64,000 nt of DNA from Peptococcaceae bacterium BRH_c8a (GTDB lineage: Bacteria; Bacillota; Desulfotomaculia; Desulfotomaculales; Desulfallaceae). Positions 16,427 to 26,440 of the stretch are shown here, one piece after another. Position 1 is the first letter of the stretch, and each line of letters begins with the position of its first letter. The stretch lies in contig LADP01000024.1 in NCBI GenBank assembly GCA_000961575.1, positions 62,001 to 126,000 on the forward strand, given 5' to 3'. Below the pieces are notes generated by a model. It did not search any database. It was not told where the DNA came from and saw only the letters and a program-made list of their open reading frames with translations. The translations under genes were made by a program, and so were the position numbers.

Positions 16427-16492
16427 GGTGCCAGGTGTTGCATGTTGAAAGTTGCGTTATTTGCAGCTTTCAACATGCAACACCTGGCACCA
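16427..16492. repeat. Family A (REP) hairpin after paaK
   Basis: GGTGCCAGGTGTTGCATGTTG and its exact complement at 16472-16492 flank a smaller GAAAGTTGC/GCAGCTTTC pair, very like the copy at 12714-12778. It may act as a terminator. Confidence 0.85.
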
Positions 16493-16529
16493 TAGCCTAC
16501 CGCTTGACTTTACTCACAAAGTGGTTTAC

Positions 16530-16574
16530 AACTTGCAACAAATTCAACTTGCAACACCTGGCACCAAAGCCTAC
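16530..16574. repeat. Family A (REP) unit before iorA
   Basis: CAACTTGCAACAAATTCAAC, CACCTGGCACC and AAAGCCTACC match the end of the copy at 11274-11319. The iorA ribosome site begins six bases later. Confidence 0.8.
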
Positions 16575-16594
16575 CAAAAACGGAGGGGAAAAAT

Positions 16595-18349
16595 TTGAAA
16601 GAACTGCTTTCCGGTAACGCCGCTATTGCCCGCGGCGCCATTGAAGCCGGTGTTACGCTGGCCTCCGGTTATCCGGGAACACCAAGTACCGAGATACTGG
16701 AAAATCTATCTCGCTGCAAGGATGTTTACAGCGAATGGGCACCCAACGAAAAGGTAGCCCTGGAAGTGGGCGTGGGTGCCGCCATGGCCGGGGCACGGAC
16801 ACTGGTCACTATGAAGCACGTGGGGGTTAACGTGGCTGCCGACCCGCTTTTTACTGCGGCCTACACCGGTGTAACCGGCGGTCTGGTGCTGATTTCCGCC
16901 GACGACCCGGGTATGCACAGCTCGCAAAACGAGCAGGACAACCGCCATTACGCGCGGTTTGCCAAAGTGGCCATGTTGGAACCGTCCGACAGCCAGGAAG
17001 CCAAGGATATGGTGGCCCTGGGTCTGGAAATTAGCGAAAACTTTGATATTCCCGTCATGTTGCGCATCACCACCCGGGTGGCCCATTCCCAGGGCATGGT
17101 GGAACTTAACGAACCCCTGCCCAGGGAAATAAAACCATACAGCAAGGACGTTAAAAAATACCTGATGGTACCCGCTTTCGGGCGGCTGCGCCGGCTTAGC
17201 CTGGAAGAAAGGCTGACCCGGCTTAAAGAGTACAGCGAAACCACCCGGGTAAACTTTATCGTGCCTGGGGATAACAAGGTGGGCATAATCACCAGCGGTA
17301 TCAGTTACCAGTACGTGCGGGAAGTGTTGCCCGGTGCGTCGGTGCTGAAGCTTGGCCTGACCAATCCCCTTCCTGTTCAACTAATTAAACAATTTGCCGA
17401 GCAGGTGCAAACCCTGTACGTGGTAGAGGAATTGGAACCTTTCTTGGAAGAACAAATTCGTATGCTGGGCATTAAGGTGACCGGTAAGGAGATGTTCCCG
17501 GCCACGGGTGAGTTTAGCCAGGGCTTGCTGCGGAGCAAGTTTGCCGAAGCCGGTCTACTGACGGCCCAGCCCCGGGAAGATTGGGCCACGGGACTGCCCC
17601 AGGCGCCGCCCCGCCCGCCGGTGTTGTGCCCGGGTTGCCCCCACCGCGGGGTATTTTTCACCTTACGCAGCATGAAACTCACCGTTACCGGTGACATCGG
17701 CTGCTACACCCTGGGCGGCCTGCCACCACTTGAGGGCATCGACTGCTGCGTATGCATGGGGGCCAGCATCAGCATGGCCCACGGTATTGACAAAGCAGTG
17801 CCCGGGTTAAAGGAAAAAACGGTAGCCGTTATTGGCGACTCCACTTTCCTGCACTCTGGAATCACTTCGCTGTTAAACGCGGTATACAACAGCAGCGATA
17901 TTACGGTGCTGATTTTGGATAATCGCACCACCGCTATGACCGGACACCAGGACCATCCCGCCACCGGGCGCACCCTAATGGGCGGCGAAGCCCCCGAGGT
18001 CGATCTAGAAGCACTATGCCGGGCCTTGGGCGTCAAACAGGTGGAGTTGGTGGATCCACTGGACATGGCCGCGGTAAAAGAAGCCGTTAATACCGGGCTG
18101 GCGGCAAAAGGCCCGTCGGTGATTATCGCCCGGCGTCCCTGTGTGCTGCTGAAGCGGGAATCCAAACCCGTGGTCACCGTGGATCAGGAGACTTGCAACG
18201 GCTGTAAGGTATGCCTTAAACTCAGCTGTCCGGCCATTTCGGTCAGCGATAAGAAATCATCTGTGGATAAAACTCTCTGTGTGGGCTGCAATCTGTGCGT
18301 ACAGGTATGCAAAACCGGAGCTATGAAAGGTGGTAACGCCGATGCTTAA
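16595..18349 (+). CDS. iorA: Indolepyruvate ferredoxin oxidoreductase, alpha subunit
   Basis: The 584-residue catalytic subunit oxidatively decarboxylates aryl-2-oxoacids (indolepyruvate, phenylpyruvate) to aryl-acetyl-CoA, reducing ferredoxin. It shows the N-terminal pyrimidine domain (SGYPGTPSTEILENL), the thiamine diphosphate site (GDIGCYTLG ... GDSTFLHSGITSL...NAVYN), and two C-terminal [4Fe-4S] motifs, CNGCKVCLKLSCP and CVGCNLCVQVC. The start is TTG 16595 after GGAGGGG. iorB overlaps its end by 8 bases. Confidence 0.95.
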   Translation: MKELLSGNAAIARGAIEAGVTLASGYPGTPSTEILENLSRCKDVYSEWAPNEKVALEVGVGAAMAGARTLVTMKHVGVNVAADPLFTAAYTGVTGGLVLISADDPGMHSSQNEQDNRHYARFAKVAMLEPSDSQEAKDMVALGLEISENFDIPVMLRITTRVAHSQGMVELNEPLPREIKPYSKDVKKYLMVPAFGRLRRLSLEERLTRLKEYSETTRVNFIVPGDNKVGIITSGISYQYVREVLPGASVLKLGLTNPLPVQLIKQFAEQVQTLYVVEELEPFLEEQIRMLGIKVTGKEMFPATGEFSQGLLRSKFAEAGLLTAQPREDWATGLPQAPPRPPVLCPGCPHRGVFFTLRSMKLTVTGDIGCYTLGGLPPLEGIDCCVCMGASISMAHGIDKAVPGLKEKTVAVIGDSTFLHSGITSLLNAVYNSSDITVLILDNRTTAMTGHQDHPATGRTLMGGEAPEVDLEALCRALGVKQVELVDPLDMAAVKEAVNTGLAAKGPSVIIARRPCVLLKRESKPVVTVDQETCNGCKVCLKLSCPAISVSDKKSSVDKTLCVGCNLCVQVCKTGAMKGGNADA

Positions 18350-18917
18350 ACCAATTAACGTTTTTATGGTAGGCGTGGGCGGCCAGGGAACCATCCTGGC
18401 CAGCAAGGTGCTGGCGGCTGTCGCCCTAAAAATGGGCTATGATATAAAGGTATCGGAAATTCACGGTATGGCCCAGCGGGGCGGCAGCGTGGTTACCCAG
18501 GTACGGTTGGGTGAAAAAGTGTATTCCCCGGTTATCTCTGAAGGCGAGGCCGATGTAATCCTAGCCTTCGAAAAGTTGGAAGCGTTGCGCTGGCTTTCCT
18601 ATCTCAAGCCTGGCGGCACCGTGATCATCAACAGTCAGCAAATCTCCCCTGTGCCCGTACTAGCAGGCGCGGCCGAGTATCCCGAAGATATTACCGGTAA
18701 AATCAAAGAGCGGGTGGCTGACTTACAGGTGCTGGACGCCCTGCAAATAGCGCTGGAATGCGGCAACGCCAAGGCCGCCAACGTAGTACTTTTAGGCGCC
18801 ATGGCCAAAAAACTCCCGGTAGACGAAAAAATCTGGCGCGACGCCCTGGCCGACACCGTCCCGCAGCGTCTATTAGAAGTAAACAATGCTGCCTTTACAG
18901 CCGGCTTTAGCGCCTAG
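18342..18917 (+). CDS. iorB: Indolepyruvate ferredoxin oxidoreductase, beta subunit
   Basis: The protein has 191 residues and the gamma-type 2-oxoacid oxidoreductase fold (GVGGQGTILASKVLAAVA ... SEIHGMAQRGGSVVTQVR). I choose ATG 18342, 8 bases after AAAGGTGG and overlapping the iorA stop. An in-frame GTG at 18330 sits within the ribosome site. It pairs with IorA to form the heterodimer. The REP transposon begins 4 bases after the stop, so the insertion spared the gene. Confidence 0.94.
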   Translation: MLKPINVFMVGVGGQGTILASKVLAAVALKMGYDIKVSEIHGMAQRGGSVVTQVRLGEKVYSPVISEGEADVILAFEKLEALRWLSYLKPGGTVIINSQQISPVPVLAGAAEYPEDITGKIKERVADLQVLDALQIALECGNAKAANVVLLGAMAKKLPVDEKIWRDALADTVPQRLLEVNNAAFTAGFSA

Positions 18918-18921
18918 CCCT

Positions 18922-19987
18922 GGTGCCAGGTGTTGCAAGTTAGTTTTGTTGCAAGTTGCTGGCAAATTTTACCAAACGTTGCTCAACCTGGGGAGGCACA
19001 TCTTTATTTGCCCATTTTTCCATCACCCTGGTTACCTGGGATCGGTTTTTATCCAAAAACACGGCGACATCACTGCGCTTGATGCCCGCCTCCCCAACGG
19101 CTATTCTAATTAACAGGCTTCTTGCCTCAGTTACGTGGCGCTGCTGCAAATTGCTAATCATTTCGGTTAATGTAACTCCGGTTTCTTTAATTACCCACTC
19201 GGTAATCTGATTAATTGTTAATGGTCTGGGAATTTGATTTTTCTTTGGTTTAATCCTGGGTTGCTCAATATGACTATTAAATGGCCTGAGGTGCCATTTT
19301 TCTTTTTGCTGCTTTTTGTTGAAATCCGGATTTTCAGCAGCCTTTTGCTGTTGATCAATTCCTTCCCGGGTGAAACTGATCAATTCATGTCTGGCCTTCG
19401 TAGTTTCGGGGCTGAAATTACTCAGTAAAAAAGAAGTGTTCAGGATCGTGTTTTCGTGACCGCAGTAGCCGGGAAAACTGCTCCAGGGATAGTGGTTTAC
19501 TTCGCTAACCAATCCCGCCCGAATAGGGTTTAAATGAATATACCGTGCTAGTACCAGCAGGTAACTGTCCGTGTCGCAGATTATTGATTTATATCGGTCT
19601 TGAAACAAATGCCCCACCCGTTCGTGTCGGTGGTTAAACCATTTCGCATAAGTACTGTGCATACGGTGCATTATTTCCCACAGGGGAGTCAGTCCGGTTT
19701 TAAGCAACCAATGCACGTGGTTGGGCATCAATACATAGGCGTAAACCTCAAAATCCATTTCCGCCTTATACTTATGCCATAAATCAAGGTACTTAAAGTA
19801 ATCATGGTTGTCCAAAAAAATATCCTGACGATTATTCCCGCGACATATTACATGATATACTGTATCTGGTGTTGGGTAATTACGGGAAGGACGACCCATA
19901 ATAAGCACCCCCAATTTGATTTTATATCCTAATTTTACATATTTATCCCTCAACTTGCAACAAAATTAACTTGCAACACCTGGCACC
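18922..19987. mobile_element. Complete REP-associated tyrosine transposase (RAYT) element
   Basis: Two 37-bp ends, 18922-18958 and the complement of 19951-19987, match at 36 of 37 bases. Each end has the two-part family A layout (GGTGCCAGGTGTTGCAAGTT, then TTTTGTTGCAAGTTG). Between them is one intact HUH transposase gene. The element lies between iorB and argS and is the probable source of the REP copies across the window. Confidence 0.88.
18940..19899 (-). CDS. REP-associated tyrosine transposase (Y1 HUH family) with DnaA-like C-terminal HTH
   Basis: The protein has 319 residues and starts at ATG 19899 on the minus strand, after GGGGGTG. The Y1 domain (about residues 1-150) has the HUH histidines His61 and His63 in PNHVHWLL and the probable nucleophile Tyr120 in LARYIHLNP; all catalytic residues are intact. 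Residues about 235-305 (LTINQITEWVIKETGV ... RSLLIRIAVGEAGIKRSDVA) resemble the helix-turn-helix of DnaA domain IV, a likely DNA-binding add-on. The last five codons and the stop are formed by the left element end. Such enzymes cut and join single-stranded REP hairpins. Confidence 0.93.
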   Translation of the reverse strand: MGRPSRNYPTPDTVYHVICRGNNRQDIFLDNHDYFKYLDLWHKYKAEMDFEVYAYVLMPNHVHWLLKTGLTPLWEIMHRMHSTYAKWFNHRHERVGHLFQDRYKSIICDTDSYLLVLARYIHLNPIRAGLVSEVNHYPWSSFPGYCGHENTILNTSFLLSNFSPETTKARHELISFTREGIDQQQKAAENPDFNKKQQKEKWHLRPFNSHIEQPRIKPKKNQIPRPLTINQITEWVIKETGVTLTEMISNLQQRHVTEARSLLIRIAVGEAGIKRSDVAVFLDKNRSQVTRVMEKWANKDVPPQVEQRLVKFASNLQQN

Positions 19988-20004
19988 AAAGGAGGTTGGA
20001 TATA

Positions 20005-21687
20005 ATTAACATTGTAGATAAGATGCGTGCCTGTTTAAGGCAGGCTATGGAGGAATCGGTGGCCGGGGCGGTGGCGGCGGAACAGTTGCCGCCGGTGGAA
20101 CTGCCCGAATTTTCGGTGGAGGTGCCCCGGGAGCGGGACCATGGGGATTTTGCTGTCAACCTGGCGATGTTGTTGCCCAAGCAGGCCCGCATGGCGCCTA
20201 AAAAAATTGCCGAATTGCTGGTTGAAAATCTGCCCCACCAGATTCAGTGGCTGGAACGGGTTGAAGTGGCCGGGCCGGGATTCATCAATTTTCATCTGGA
20301 TCCCCGCTGGGTGCTGGAAGCTGTGCCCCTGGCGGTAAAGCAGCAGGCTGATTACGGCAGGCTAACGCTGGGTGAAGGTCAAAAGGTGCAAGTGGAATTT
20401 GTCAGCGCCAATCCCACGGGACTTTTACATATGGGTAATGCCCGGGGGGCGGCATTGGGTGATAGTATAGCGGCTATTCTGGACTTTGCCGGTTGGCAAG
20501 TTGCCAGGGAGTACTATATAAATGACGCCGGCAACCAAATTGAAAACTTTGCCTTATCCTTAGAGGCACGGTTTTTTCAGTTACTGGGCCGGGAAGGTGA
20601 GATACCCGAGGGCGGCTATCACGGGCAGGACATTACCGACACGGTGCGCAGTTTTATTGATGAGCACGGGGATAGCCTGCTCCAGGCGCCGCAGCGCACC
20701 AGGCTCGATACCCTGGCCCGTTATGCCCTGGCGGAAAAAATTGGCGGCATCAAGGAAGCCCTGGCTGAGTTTGGCGTAAAATATGATGTATGGTTCTCCG
20801 AACAGTCGCTGCACGAAAATGGCCAGGTAGATGAGGCTATCAACCTGCTTAAGGAGCGGGGACATATTTACGAACACGAGGGAGCCCTGTGGTTTAAAGC
20901 CAGTGCCTTTGGTATGGAAAAGGACGAGGTGGTGGTGCGCAAAAACGGCATTCCCACTTACTTCGCCGCTGATATTGCCTACCACATGGACAAGTTTCAG
21001 CGGGGCTTTAATTGGGTGATTAACATCTGGGGGGCTGACCACCACGGGCACGTGCCCCGGATGAAGGGGGTCATGGATGCCCTGGGTTACAACCCCGACG
21101 CCCTGCACGTAATCCTGATGCAATTGGTGCGTTTATTCCGCGGCGGTGAAATTGTACGTATGTCCAAGCGTACCGGCCAGTTTGTCACCCTGCAGGAGTT
21201 GATGGAAGAAGTGGGGCTGGACGCCGCCCGCTATTTCTTTGTGATGCGCAGTGCCGACAGCCATTTGGACTTCGACCTCGACCTAGCCCGTACCGAGTCC
21301 AACGACAACCCGGTATACTATGTTCAGTATGCTCATGCCCGTATCTGCAGCATCTACCGGCAGTTGGCTGAGCAGGGGCGGGCGATGCCGGCACCCGCAG
21401 AAGTTGATCTAAATCTGCTTAAAGAAGAGACGGAGTTGGTCCTGGCCCGGCGCCTGGCAGATTTCCCGGAGGAAGTAGCCATGGCGGCCCGTCAGTTGGC
21501 CCCACACCGCATTGCCCGGTACGTGCACGAAATGGCCGGGTTGCTGCATAGCTTTTATTATGCGTCCCGGGTGATTACCGATGATGCCGGGTTGAGCAAT
21601 GCCCGGCTTCTACTTGTGGAAGCCACCCGGGTGGTGCTGAAAAACGCCCTTGACCTACTCGGCGTTCGGGCACCCGAAAAAATGTAA
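20005..21687 (+). CDS. argS: Arginyl-tRNA synthetase
   Basis: The 560-residue class Ia synthetase charges tRNA-Arg. It has the N-terminal tRNA D-loop domain (residues 1-110), the HIGH-like motif SANPTGLLHMGNARG, and the KMSK-like MSKRTGQFVTL, ending with the DALRD anticodon domain (LLGVRAPEKM). The only start with proper spacing is ATT 20005, 9 bases after GGAGG (19991-19995), giving NIVDKMRACLRQ, a normal ArgS beginning. TTG 19996 overlaps the ribosome site and ATG 20023 is 27 bases away. The right end of the REP transposon abuts the ribosome site. Confidence 0.95.
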   Translation: MNIVDKMRACLRQAMEESVAGAVAAEQLPPVELPEFSVEVPRERDHGDFAVNLAMLLPKQARMAPKKIAELLVENLPHQIQWLERVEVAGPGFINFHLDPRWVLEAVPLAVKQQADYGRLTLGEGQKVQVEFVSANPTGLLHMGNARGAALGDSIAAILDFAGWQVAREYYINDAGNQIENFALSLEARFFQLLGREGEIPEGGYHGQDITDTVRSFIDEHGDSLLQAPQRTRLDTLARYALAEKIGGIKEALAEFGVKYDVWFSEQSLHENGQVDEAINLLKERGHIYEHEGALWFKASAFGMEKDEVVVRKNGIPTYFAADIAYHMDKFQRGFNWVINIWGADHHGHVPRMKGVMDALGYNPDALHVILMQLVRLFRGGEIVRMSKRTGQFVTLQELMEEVGLDAARYFFVMRSADSHLDFDLDLARTESNDNPVYYVQYAHARICSIYRQLAEQGRAMPAPAEVDLNLLKEETELVLARRLADFPEEVAMAARQLAPHRIARYVHEMAGLLHSFYYASRVITDDAGLSNARLLLVEATRVVLKNALDLLGVRAPEKM

Positions 21688-21701
21688 ATGGGGGGATTCC
21701 C

Positions 21702-21866
21702 TTGCGCGAAGTGTTACTGGCCACCCTGGCAGGTTTAGTTGTCGGGCTGCTGTTTGCCCGTTTAAAACTGCCTATCCCGGCGCCGCCGACAGTGGCGGGG
21801 TTAATGGGCATAGTGGGCCTCTTTCTAGGCTATGTTATAGCCACACGCTGGTTCGGCTGGGATTGA
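21702..21866 (+). CDS. XapX-domain small membrane protein (54 aa)
   Basis: The start TTG 21702 lies 5-6 bases after GGGGGGA and 14 bases after argS. The sequence MREVLLATLAGLVVGLLFAR ... PIPAPPTVAGLMGIVGLFLG matches the XapX (DUF1427) pattern: a hydrophobic helix, a short Pro-rich turn with PIPAP, then a second helix. XapX proteins are about 50 residues long, as here. The function is unknown. A family H repeat overlaps its stop codon. Confidence 0.82.
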   Translation: MREVLLATLAGLVVGLLFARLKLPIPAPPTVAGLMGIVGLFLGYVIATRWFGWD

Positions 21867-21897
21867 CATTCCTCGACCCATTAACAGAGGTGTGTCC
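21865..21897. repeat. Family H repeat overlapping a stop codon
   Basis: GACATTCCTC (21865-21874) and GAGGTGTGTC (21887-21896) are the arms also found at 24855-24884. The TGA of the XapX gene is partly within it. Confidence 0.5.
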
Positions 21898-22063
21898 GTT
21901 TTTATTGATGACTTGTTGGTATGGCAGAAAGCGCAATTTGTTTATACCAGCGGCGAATATGCGGAGGGATTTCGTAAACGCAATGCGAAATAGAAGCATA
22001 TCCCGGGATATTCTTGAATTCTAAAGCACTGAATTCCGAATACCTAAATAGTCCTTAATTGTA

Positions 22064-22091
22064 TTGACATGCAGTTTCAACATGATAGAAT
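22064..22091 (+). promoter_or_regulatory. pyrG promoter
   Basis: TTGACA (22064-22069) and TAGAAT (22086-22091) are separated by 16 bases, 45 bases before the pyrG start. I see no attenuator or C-tract start (GGGC) that would suggest the Bacillus-type reiterative control, although the run of six As and GG follows closely. Confidence 0.75.
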
Positions 22092-22108
22092 AAAAAAGGA
22101 TTTTTTAA

Positions 22109-23740
<1,632 letters not shown>

Positions 23741-23793
23741 ACGTTATAGAAGTTTAATAGGTCTATAATTTAAAATGCTCAACGTAAACATTC

Positions 23794-23821
23794 AGCTTTG
23801 GGATATTCCAAAGCTTTTTGT
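23794..23821 (+). terminator. Intrinsic terminator after pyrG
   Basis: Stem AGCTTTGG (23794-23801) / CCAAAGCT (23808-23815), 6-nt loop, then TTTTTGTTT. Confidence 0.85.
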
Positions 23822-23901
23822 TTAGGAATTATCGCTACAAAAGCCATTGTAGGAGGTTTTCTAAAACCTAACCAAGACTTCTGAAAGGCAGTGAGAGACA
23901 T

Positions 23902-24816
23902 TTGAAACGCAAACTGATAGCCGGTATCATCATTGGGGTAGCGATGCTATCCCTGGTGGTTGCCGCGGTATTCCAACCGCGCGACGGCGCTACGTCCGCC
24001 CGGGGGGATGGCGGAAACGCCGTAGGTGTGATTAATATTTCCGGCACGATTGTGTCCGGTTCAAGTTCCGGCGGGTTATTAAACACAGTGGCCGGCTCGG
24101 ATACCATCATGGCCCAGCTGCGCCAGGCAGCCGAAGACCCATCCATTAAGGCAGTGGTGTTGCGACTGAACACACCCGGCGGCACTACGGCGGCTTCCCA
24201 GGAAATTGCCCTGGAGGTGGATCGTCTGAGGGCTTCCGGCACAAAGGTAGTGGCTTCCATGGGCGATGTGGCCGCATCGGGCGGTTACTGGATCGCGTCC
24301 CGGTGCGACCGGATTGTGGCCAATCCCGGCAGTATCACCGGCAGCATCGGAGTAATTATGGAAACCACTGACATGCAGGGGTTATATGAAAAAATAGGTT
24401 TAGACCCCACAGTGTTTAAAAGCGGCCCGCACAAGGACATGGGTTCACCGGCCCGTGACGTTACATCCAATGAACAGGCTATTTTCCAAAGCATGGTTGA
24501 TGACATTTACCAGCAATTTGTGAACACAGTATCCCAGGGACGAGGAATGGATTTAGAACAGGTAAGCAAAATAGCGGACGGTCGAGTTTTTACAGGTAGC
24601 CAGGCACTGGAAAACGGTCTTGTGGACGAAATGGGTAATTTTTATGATGCACTGAGAGTGGCATCCCAGATGGCTGGACTTGGTGACGAAGCCAATGTTG
24701 TCGATCTGTCTCCCAGACGTCCTTTCTGGGAGACATTCAGCGGTGTCAACCTGGGGATTAGCGGGCCGGCATTATATCCAGCGGCCTGGTTGCTGTATGC
24801 GCCGGTCACCGAATAA
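23902..24816 (+). CDS. sppA: Signal peptide peptidase SppA (short form)
   Basis: The protein has 304 residues and starts at TTG. One N-terminal transmembrane helix (LIAGIIIGVAMLSLVVAAVF) anchors a ClpP-like domain outside the membrane. The nucleophile Ser is in GDVAASGGYWIAS and the general-base Lys in KSGPHKDMGSP, as in the Bacillus SppA that cleaves leftover signal peptides. The short, single-domain length fits the Gram-positive type. It stands alone between pyrG and the Yip1-like gene. Confidence 0.93.
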   Translation: MKRKLIAGIIIGVAMLSLVVAAVFQPRDGATSARGDGGNAVGVINISGTIVSGSSSGGLLNTVAGSDTIMAQLRQAAEDPSIKAVVLRLNTPGGTTAASQEIALEVDRLRASGTKVVASMGDVAASGGYWIASRCDRIVANPGSITGSIGVIMETTDMQGLYEKIGLDPTVFKSGPHKDMGSPARDVTSNEQAIFQSMVDDIYQQFVNTVSQGRGMDLEQVSKIADGRVFTGSQALENGLVDEMGNFYDALRVASQMAGLGDEANVVDLSPRRPFWETFSGVNLGISGPALYPAAWLLYAPVTE

Positions 24817-24854
24817 AGAAGACTTGGTTCAGGTGGGGTTTTGACCCATACGTT

Positions 24855-24884
24855 GGGGACATTCCTCCGAGGAGGTGTGTCCCC
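24855..24884. repeat. Family H repeat copy
   Basis: GGGGACATTCCTCC (24855-24868) and GAGGTGTGTCCCC (24872-24884) form a near-perfect hairpin downstream of sppA. No T run follows. Confidence 0.6.
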
Positions 24885-24960
24885 TGACCGCTAAACCTTA
24901 GTCGCACTTATTTCGAGCTTGCAGGCTGTGCGAAGATAATTTATCGGGGAGGGCTGTGTT

Positions 24961-25776
24961 TTGGAAGGCCAGGATAAAAATGATCAGGGACACACCTCAA
25001 TCTCCAATGAGGATGTCCCTAATGAAATTATTCATAGTGATAATGTAAATGTCCCTAGTGATGTATATACAGGGGCTTTAGGGGAAAGTATCAGTAATGC
25101 GGCAAGGGAAGACGGAAGCTGGGATAACCCGTATGAAACCCGGAACAAAGAAGGTATCCTGGAACTGGTTTACGGAGTACTGTTTGAACCGGTGCGCACC
25201 TTTGCGGGGCTAACCAGGCAACCGCCTGTTTTGTCCGCGGTGGTTATAGTGGTACTTCTCAACCTGGCGGAAGCTCTGATGGGGCTTTTTACTACGCCGC
25301 AATACATGCGGGGATTGCAATTGCCCAACCTGCCGGAATTGGATGTGCTGTATTCAATGCTAATTCCGCTGGTTGCGGTAGGTGGCTTTTTCTTCGGTTT
25401 TGCCAAGTGGTTTTTAATGGCCGGGGTTTTGCACTTGCTGGCGGAACTTTATGGCGGTAGGGGCAGTGCCCGGAGCGTTTTTACCGTTTATGGATTGGCC
25501 GGCATTCCAGCTGCATTAATGATTCCGGTACAGCTTTTAGGGGTTTTCTTTGCATCCAGTGCGGCGTTCAACACTATTACCGGACTTTTAAGCTTAGCAG
25601 TATTTATTTGGTCCGTGGTACTTCTGATAATCGGTATTCGCGAGGTGCACGGGTTTGGTACCGGTAAAGCGGCGTTGACCGTTTTCACCCCTGCTCTGGC
25701 AATTGTTTTAATGTTTATTGTCGGGTTAATCATGTTTGGTTCCGTTATATCTACCATCCCTGACCTAAAGTTTTAA
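24961..25776 (+). CDS. Yip1-family membrane protein
   Basis: The protein has 271 residues and starts at TTG after GGGAGGGCTG. A hydrophilic, acidic N-terminus of about 75 residues precedes five hydrophobic segments (about 92-112, 130-160, 180-202, 208-225, 240-262). The family (Yip1/DUF1282) is of unknown bacterial function. Part of the N-terminal region (24987-25019) is a translated family H repeat, encoding GHTSISNEDVP, so the tail is probably poorly conserved. The next gene is spo0F after 112 bases. Confidence 0.75.
   Translation: MEGQDKNDQGHTSISNEDVPNEIIHSDNVNVPSDVYTGALGESISNAAREDGSWDNPYETRNKEGILELVYGVLFEPVRTFAGLTRQPPVLSAVVIVVLLNLAEALMGLFTTPQYMRGLQLPNLPELDVLYSMLIPLVAVGGFFFGFAKWFLMAGVLHLLAELYGGRGSARSVFTVYGLAGIPAALMIPVQLLGVFFASSAAFNTITGLLSLAVFIWSVVLLIIGIREVHGFGTGKAALTVFTPALAIVLMFIVGLIMFGSVISTIPDLKF
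24987..25019. repeat. Family H repeat inside a coding region
   Basis: GGGACACACCTC and GAGGATGTCCCT match the copy at 24855-24884 in opposite orientation, and here are read as protein. Confidence 0.5.
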
Positions 25777-25888
25777 ATTTTTTTCTGCGAACATGGGTAT
25801 AAGAATACCAGAACAGAAGGGAATTTAACCCCATTGGCGAAGTATATCTTGGAGGTTCTGCAGTCTTGACCTTCAAGGAGGAAGGCAT

Positions 25889-26287
25889 ATGGCGATTAAC
25901 TCGGGAGATTTACTTATTGTAGACGACCAGATGGGCGTACGCAGATTAATTAGCGAGGCGCTGCTTGAAAGAGGATACGTTGTTGATCAAGCCTCCTGCG
26001 GTAGGGAAGCACTAGAGATGCTAAAAGGAAAAAAATACCATTTAATTATATTGGATGTCAAAATGCCTGGTATGAGCGGTATAGAAACTCTGCATGAAAT
26101 CAGGAAAATAAACCCTGGTGTGTCGGTAGTACTGATGACGGCTTACGAGGAGCTGGATGTCGTAGAAGAGGCCGGAAAATTAGGAGTAAAGCACTACCTG
26201 TGCAAACCCTTTGACCTTAACGAATTACGTTCACTGGCACAGCAATTAATTCCCTCTTCGGATGCAATTCCGGCGCCTGTGCAATAA
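25889..26287 (+). CDS. spo0F: Single-domain response regulator, Spo0F-like
   Basis: The 132-residue receiver domain has no output domain. The acidic pair DD is in LLIVDDQMG, the phosphoacceptor Asp in LIILDVKMPGMSG, the Thr in LMTAYEEL and the Lys in HYLCKPFDL. In spore formers Spo0F relays phosphate from sensor kinases to Spo0B/Spo0A. Its place between pyrG and fba matches Bacillus and supports that name. The start ATG follows AAGGAGG. The PAS kinase at 35719-37677 is a possible donor. Confidence 0.88.
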   Translation: MAINSGDLLIVDDQMGVRRLISEALLERGYVVDQASCGREALEMLKGKKYHLIILDVKMPGMSGIETLHEIRKINPGVSVVLMTAYEELDVVEEAGKLGVKHYLCKPFDLNELRSLAQQLIPSSDAIPAPVQ

Positions 26288-26326
26288 TTGAGACCGGCTT
26301 ATCACCCGGCAGTCTTAAAAAAGGAT

Positions 26327-26355
26327 TTGACAAACAGGTGTCGAATTGCGATAAA
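26327..26355 (+). promoter_or_regulatory. Promoter with an embedded 0A-box-like site
   Basis: TTGACA (26327-26332) and GATAAA (26350-26355) are 17 bases apart. TGTCGAA at 26339-26345, the Spo0A box consensus, lies between them, where bound Spo0A would block transcription. The downstream gene is the zinc-ribbon protein. Confidence 0.45.
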
Positions 26356-26440
26356 GAGCTACTGTTACGGTTTTGTTGACAGACAGAGTTTTTTATACCA
26401 GGACTTTTGGTCGCTGCACTAAAATGGCAGGAGGTAAGCC

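Noticed and set aside
16706-17380. 224-codon open frame on the minus strand over iorA
   Set aside because: Shadow of a GC-rich coding region: no ribosome site, no family pattern, and the plus-strand gene is certain.
21892-21993. 33-codon GTG frame (SVFIDDLLVWQKAQFVYTSG...)
   Set aside because: Protein-like composition, but the start lies inside a family H repeat, no family is recognised and it is short. At most a gene remnant.
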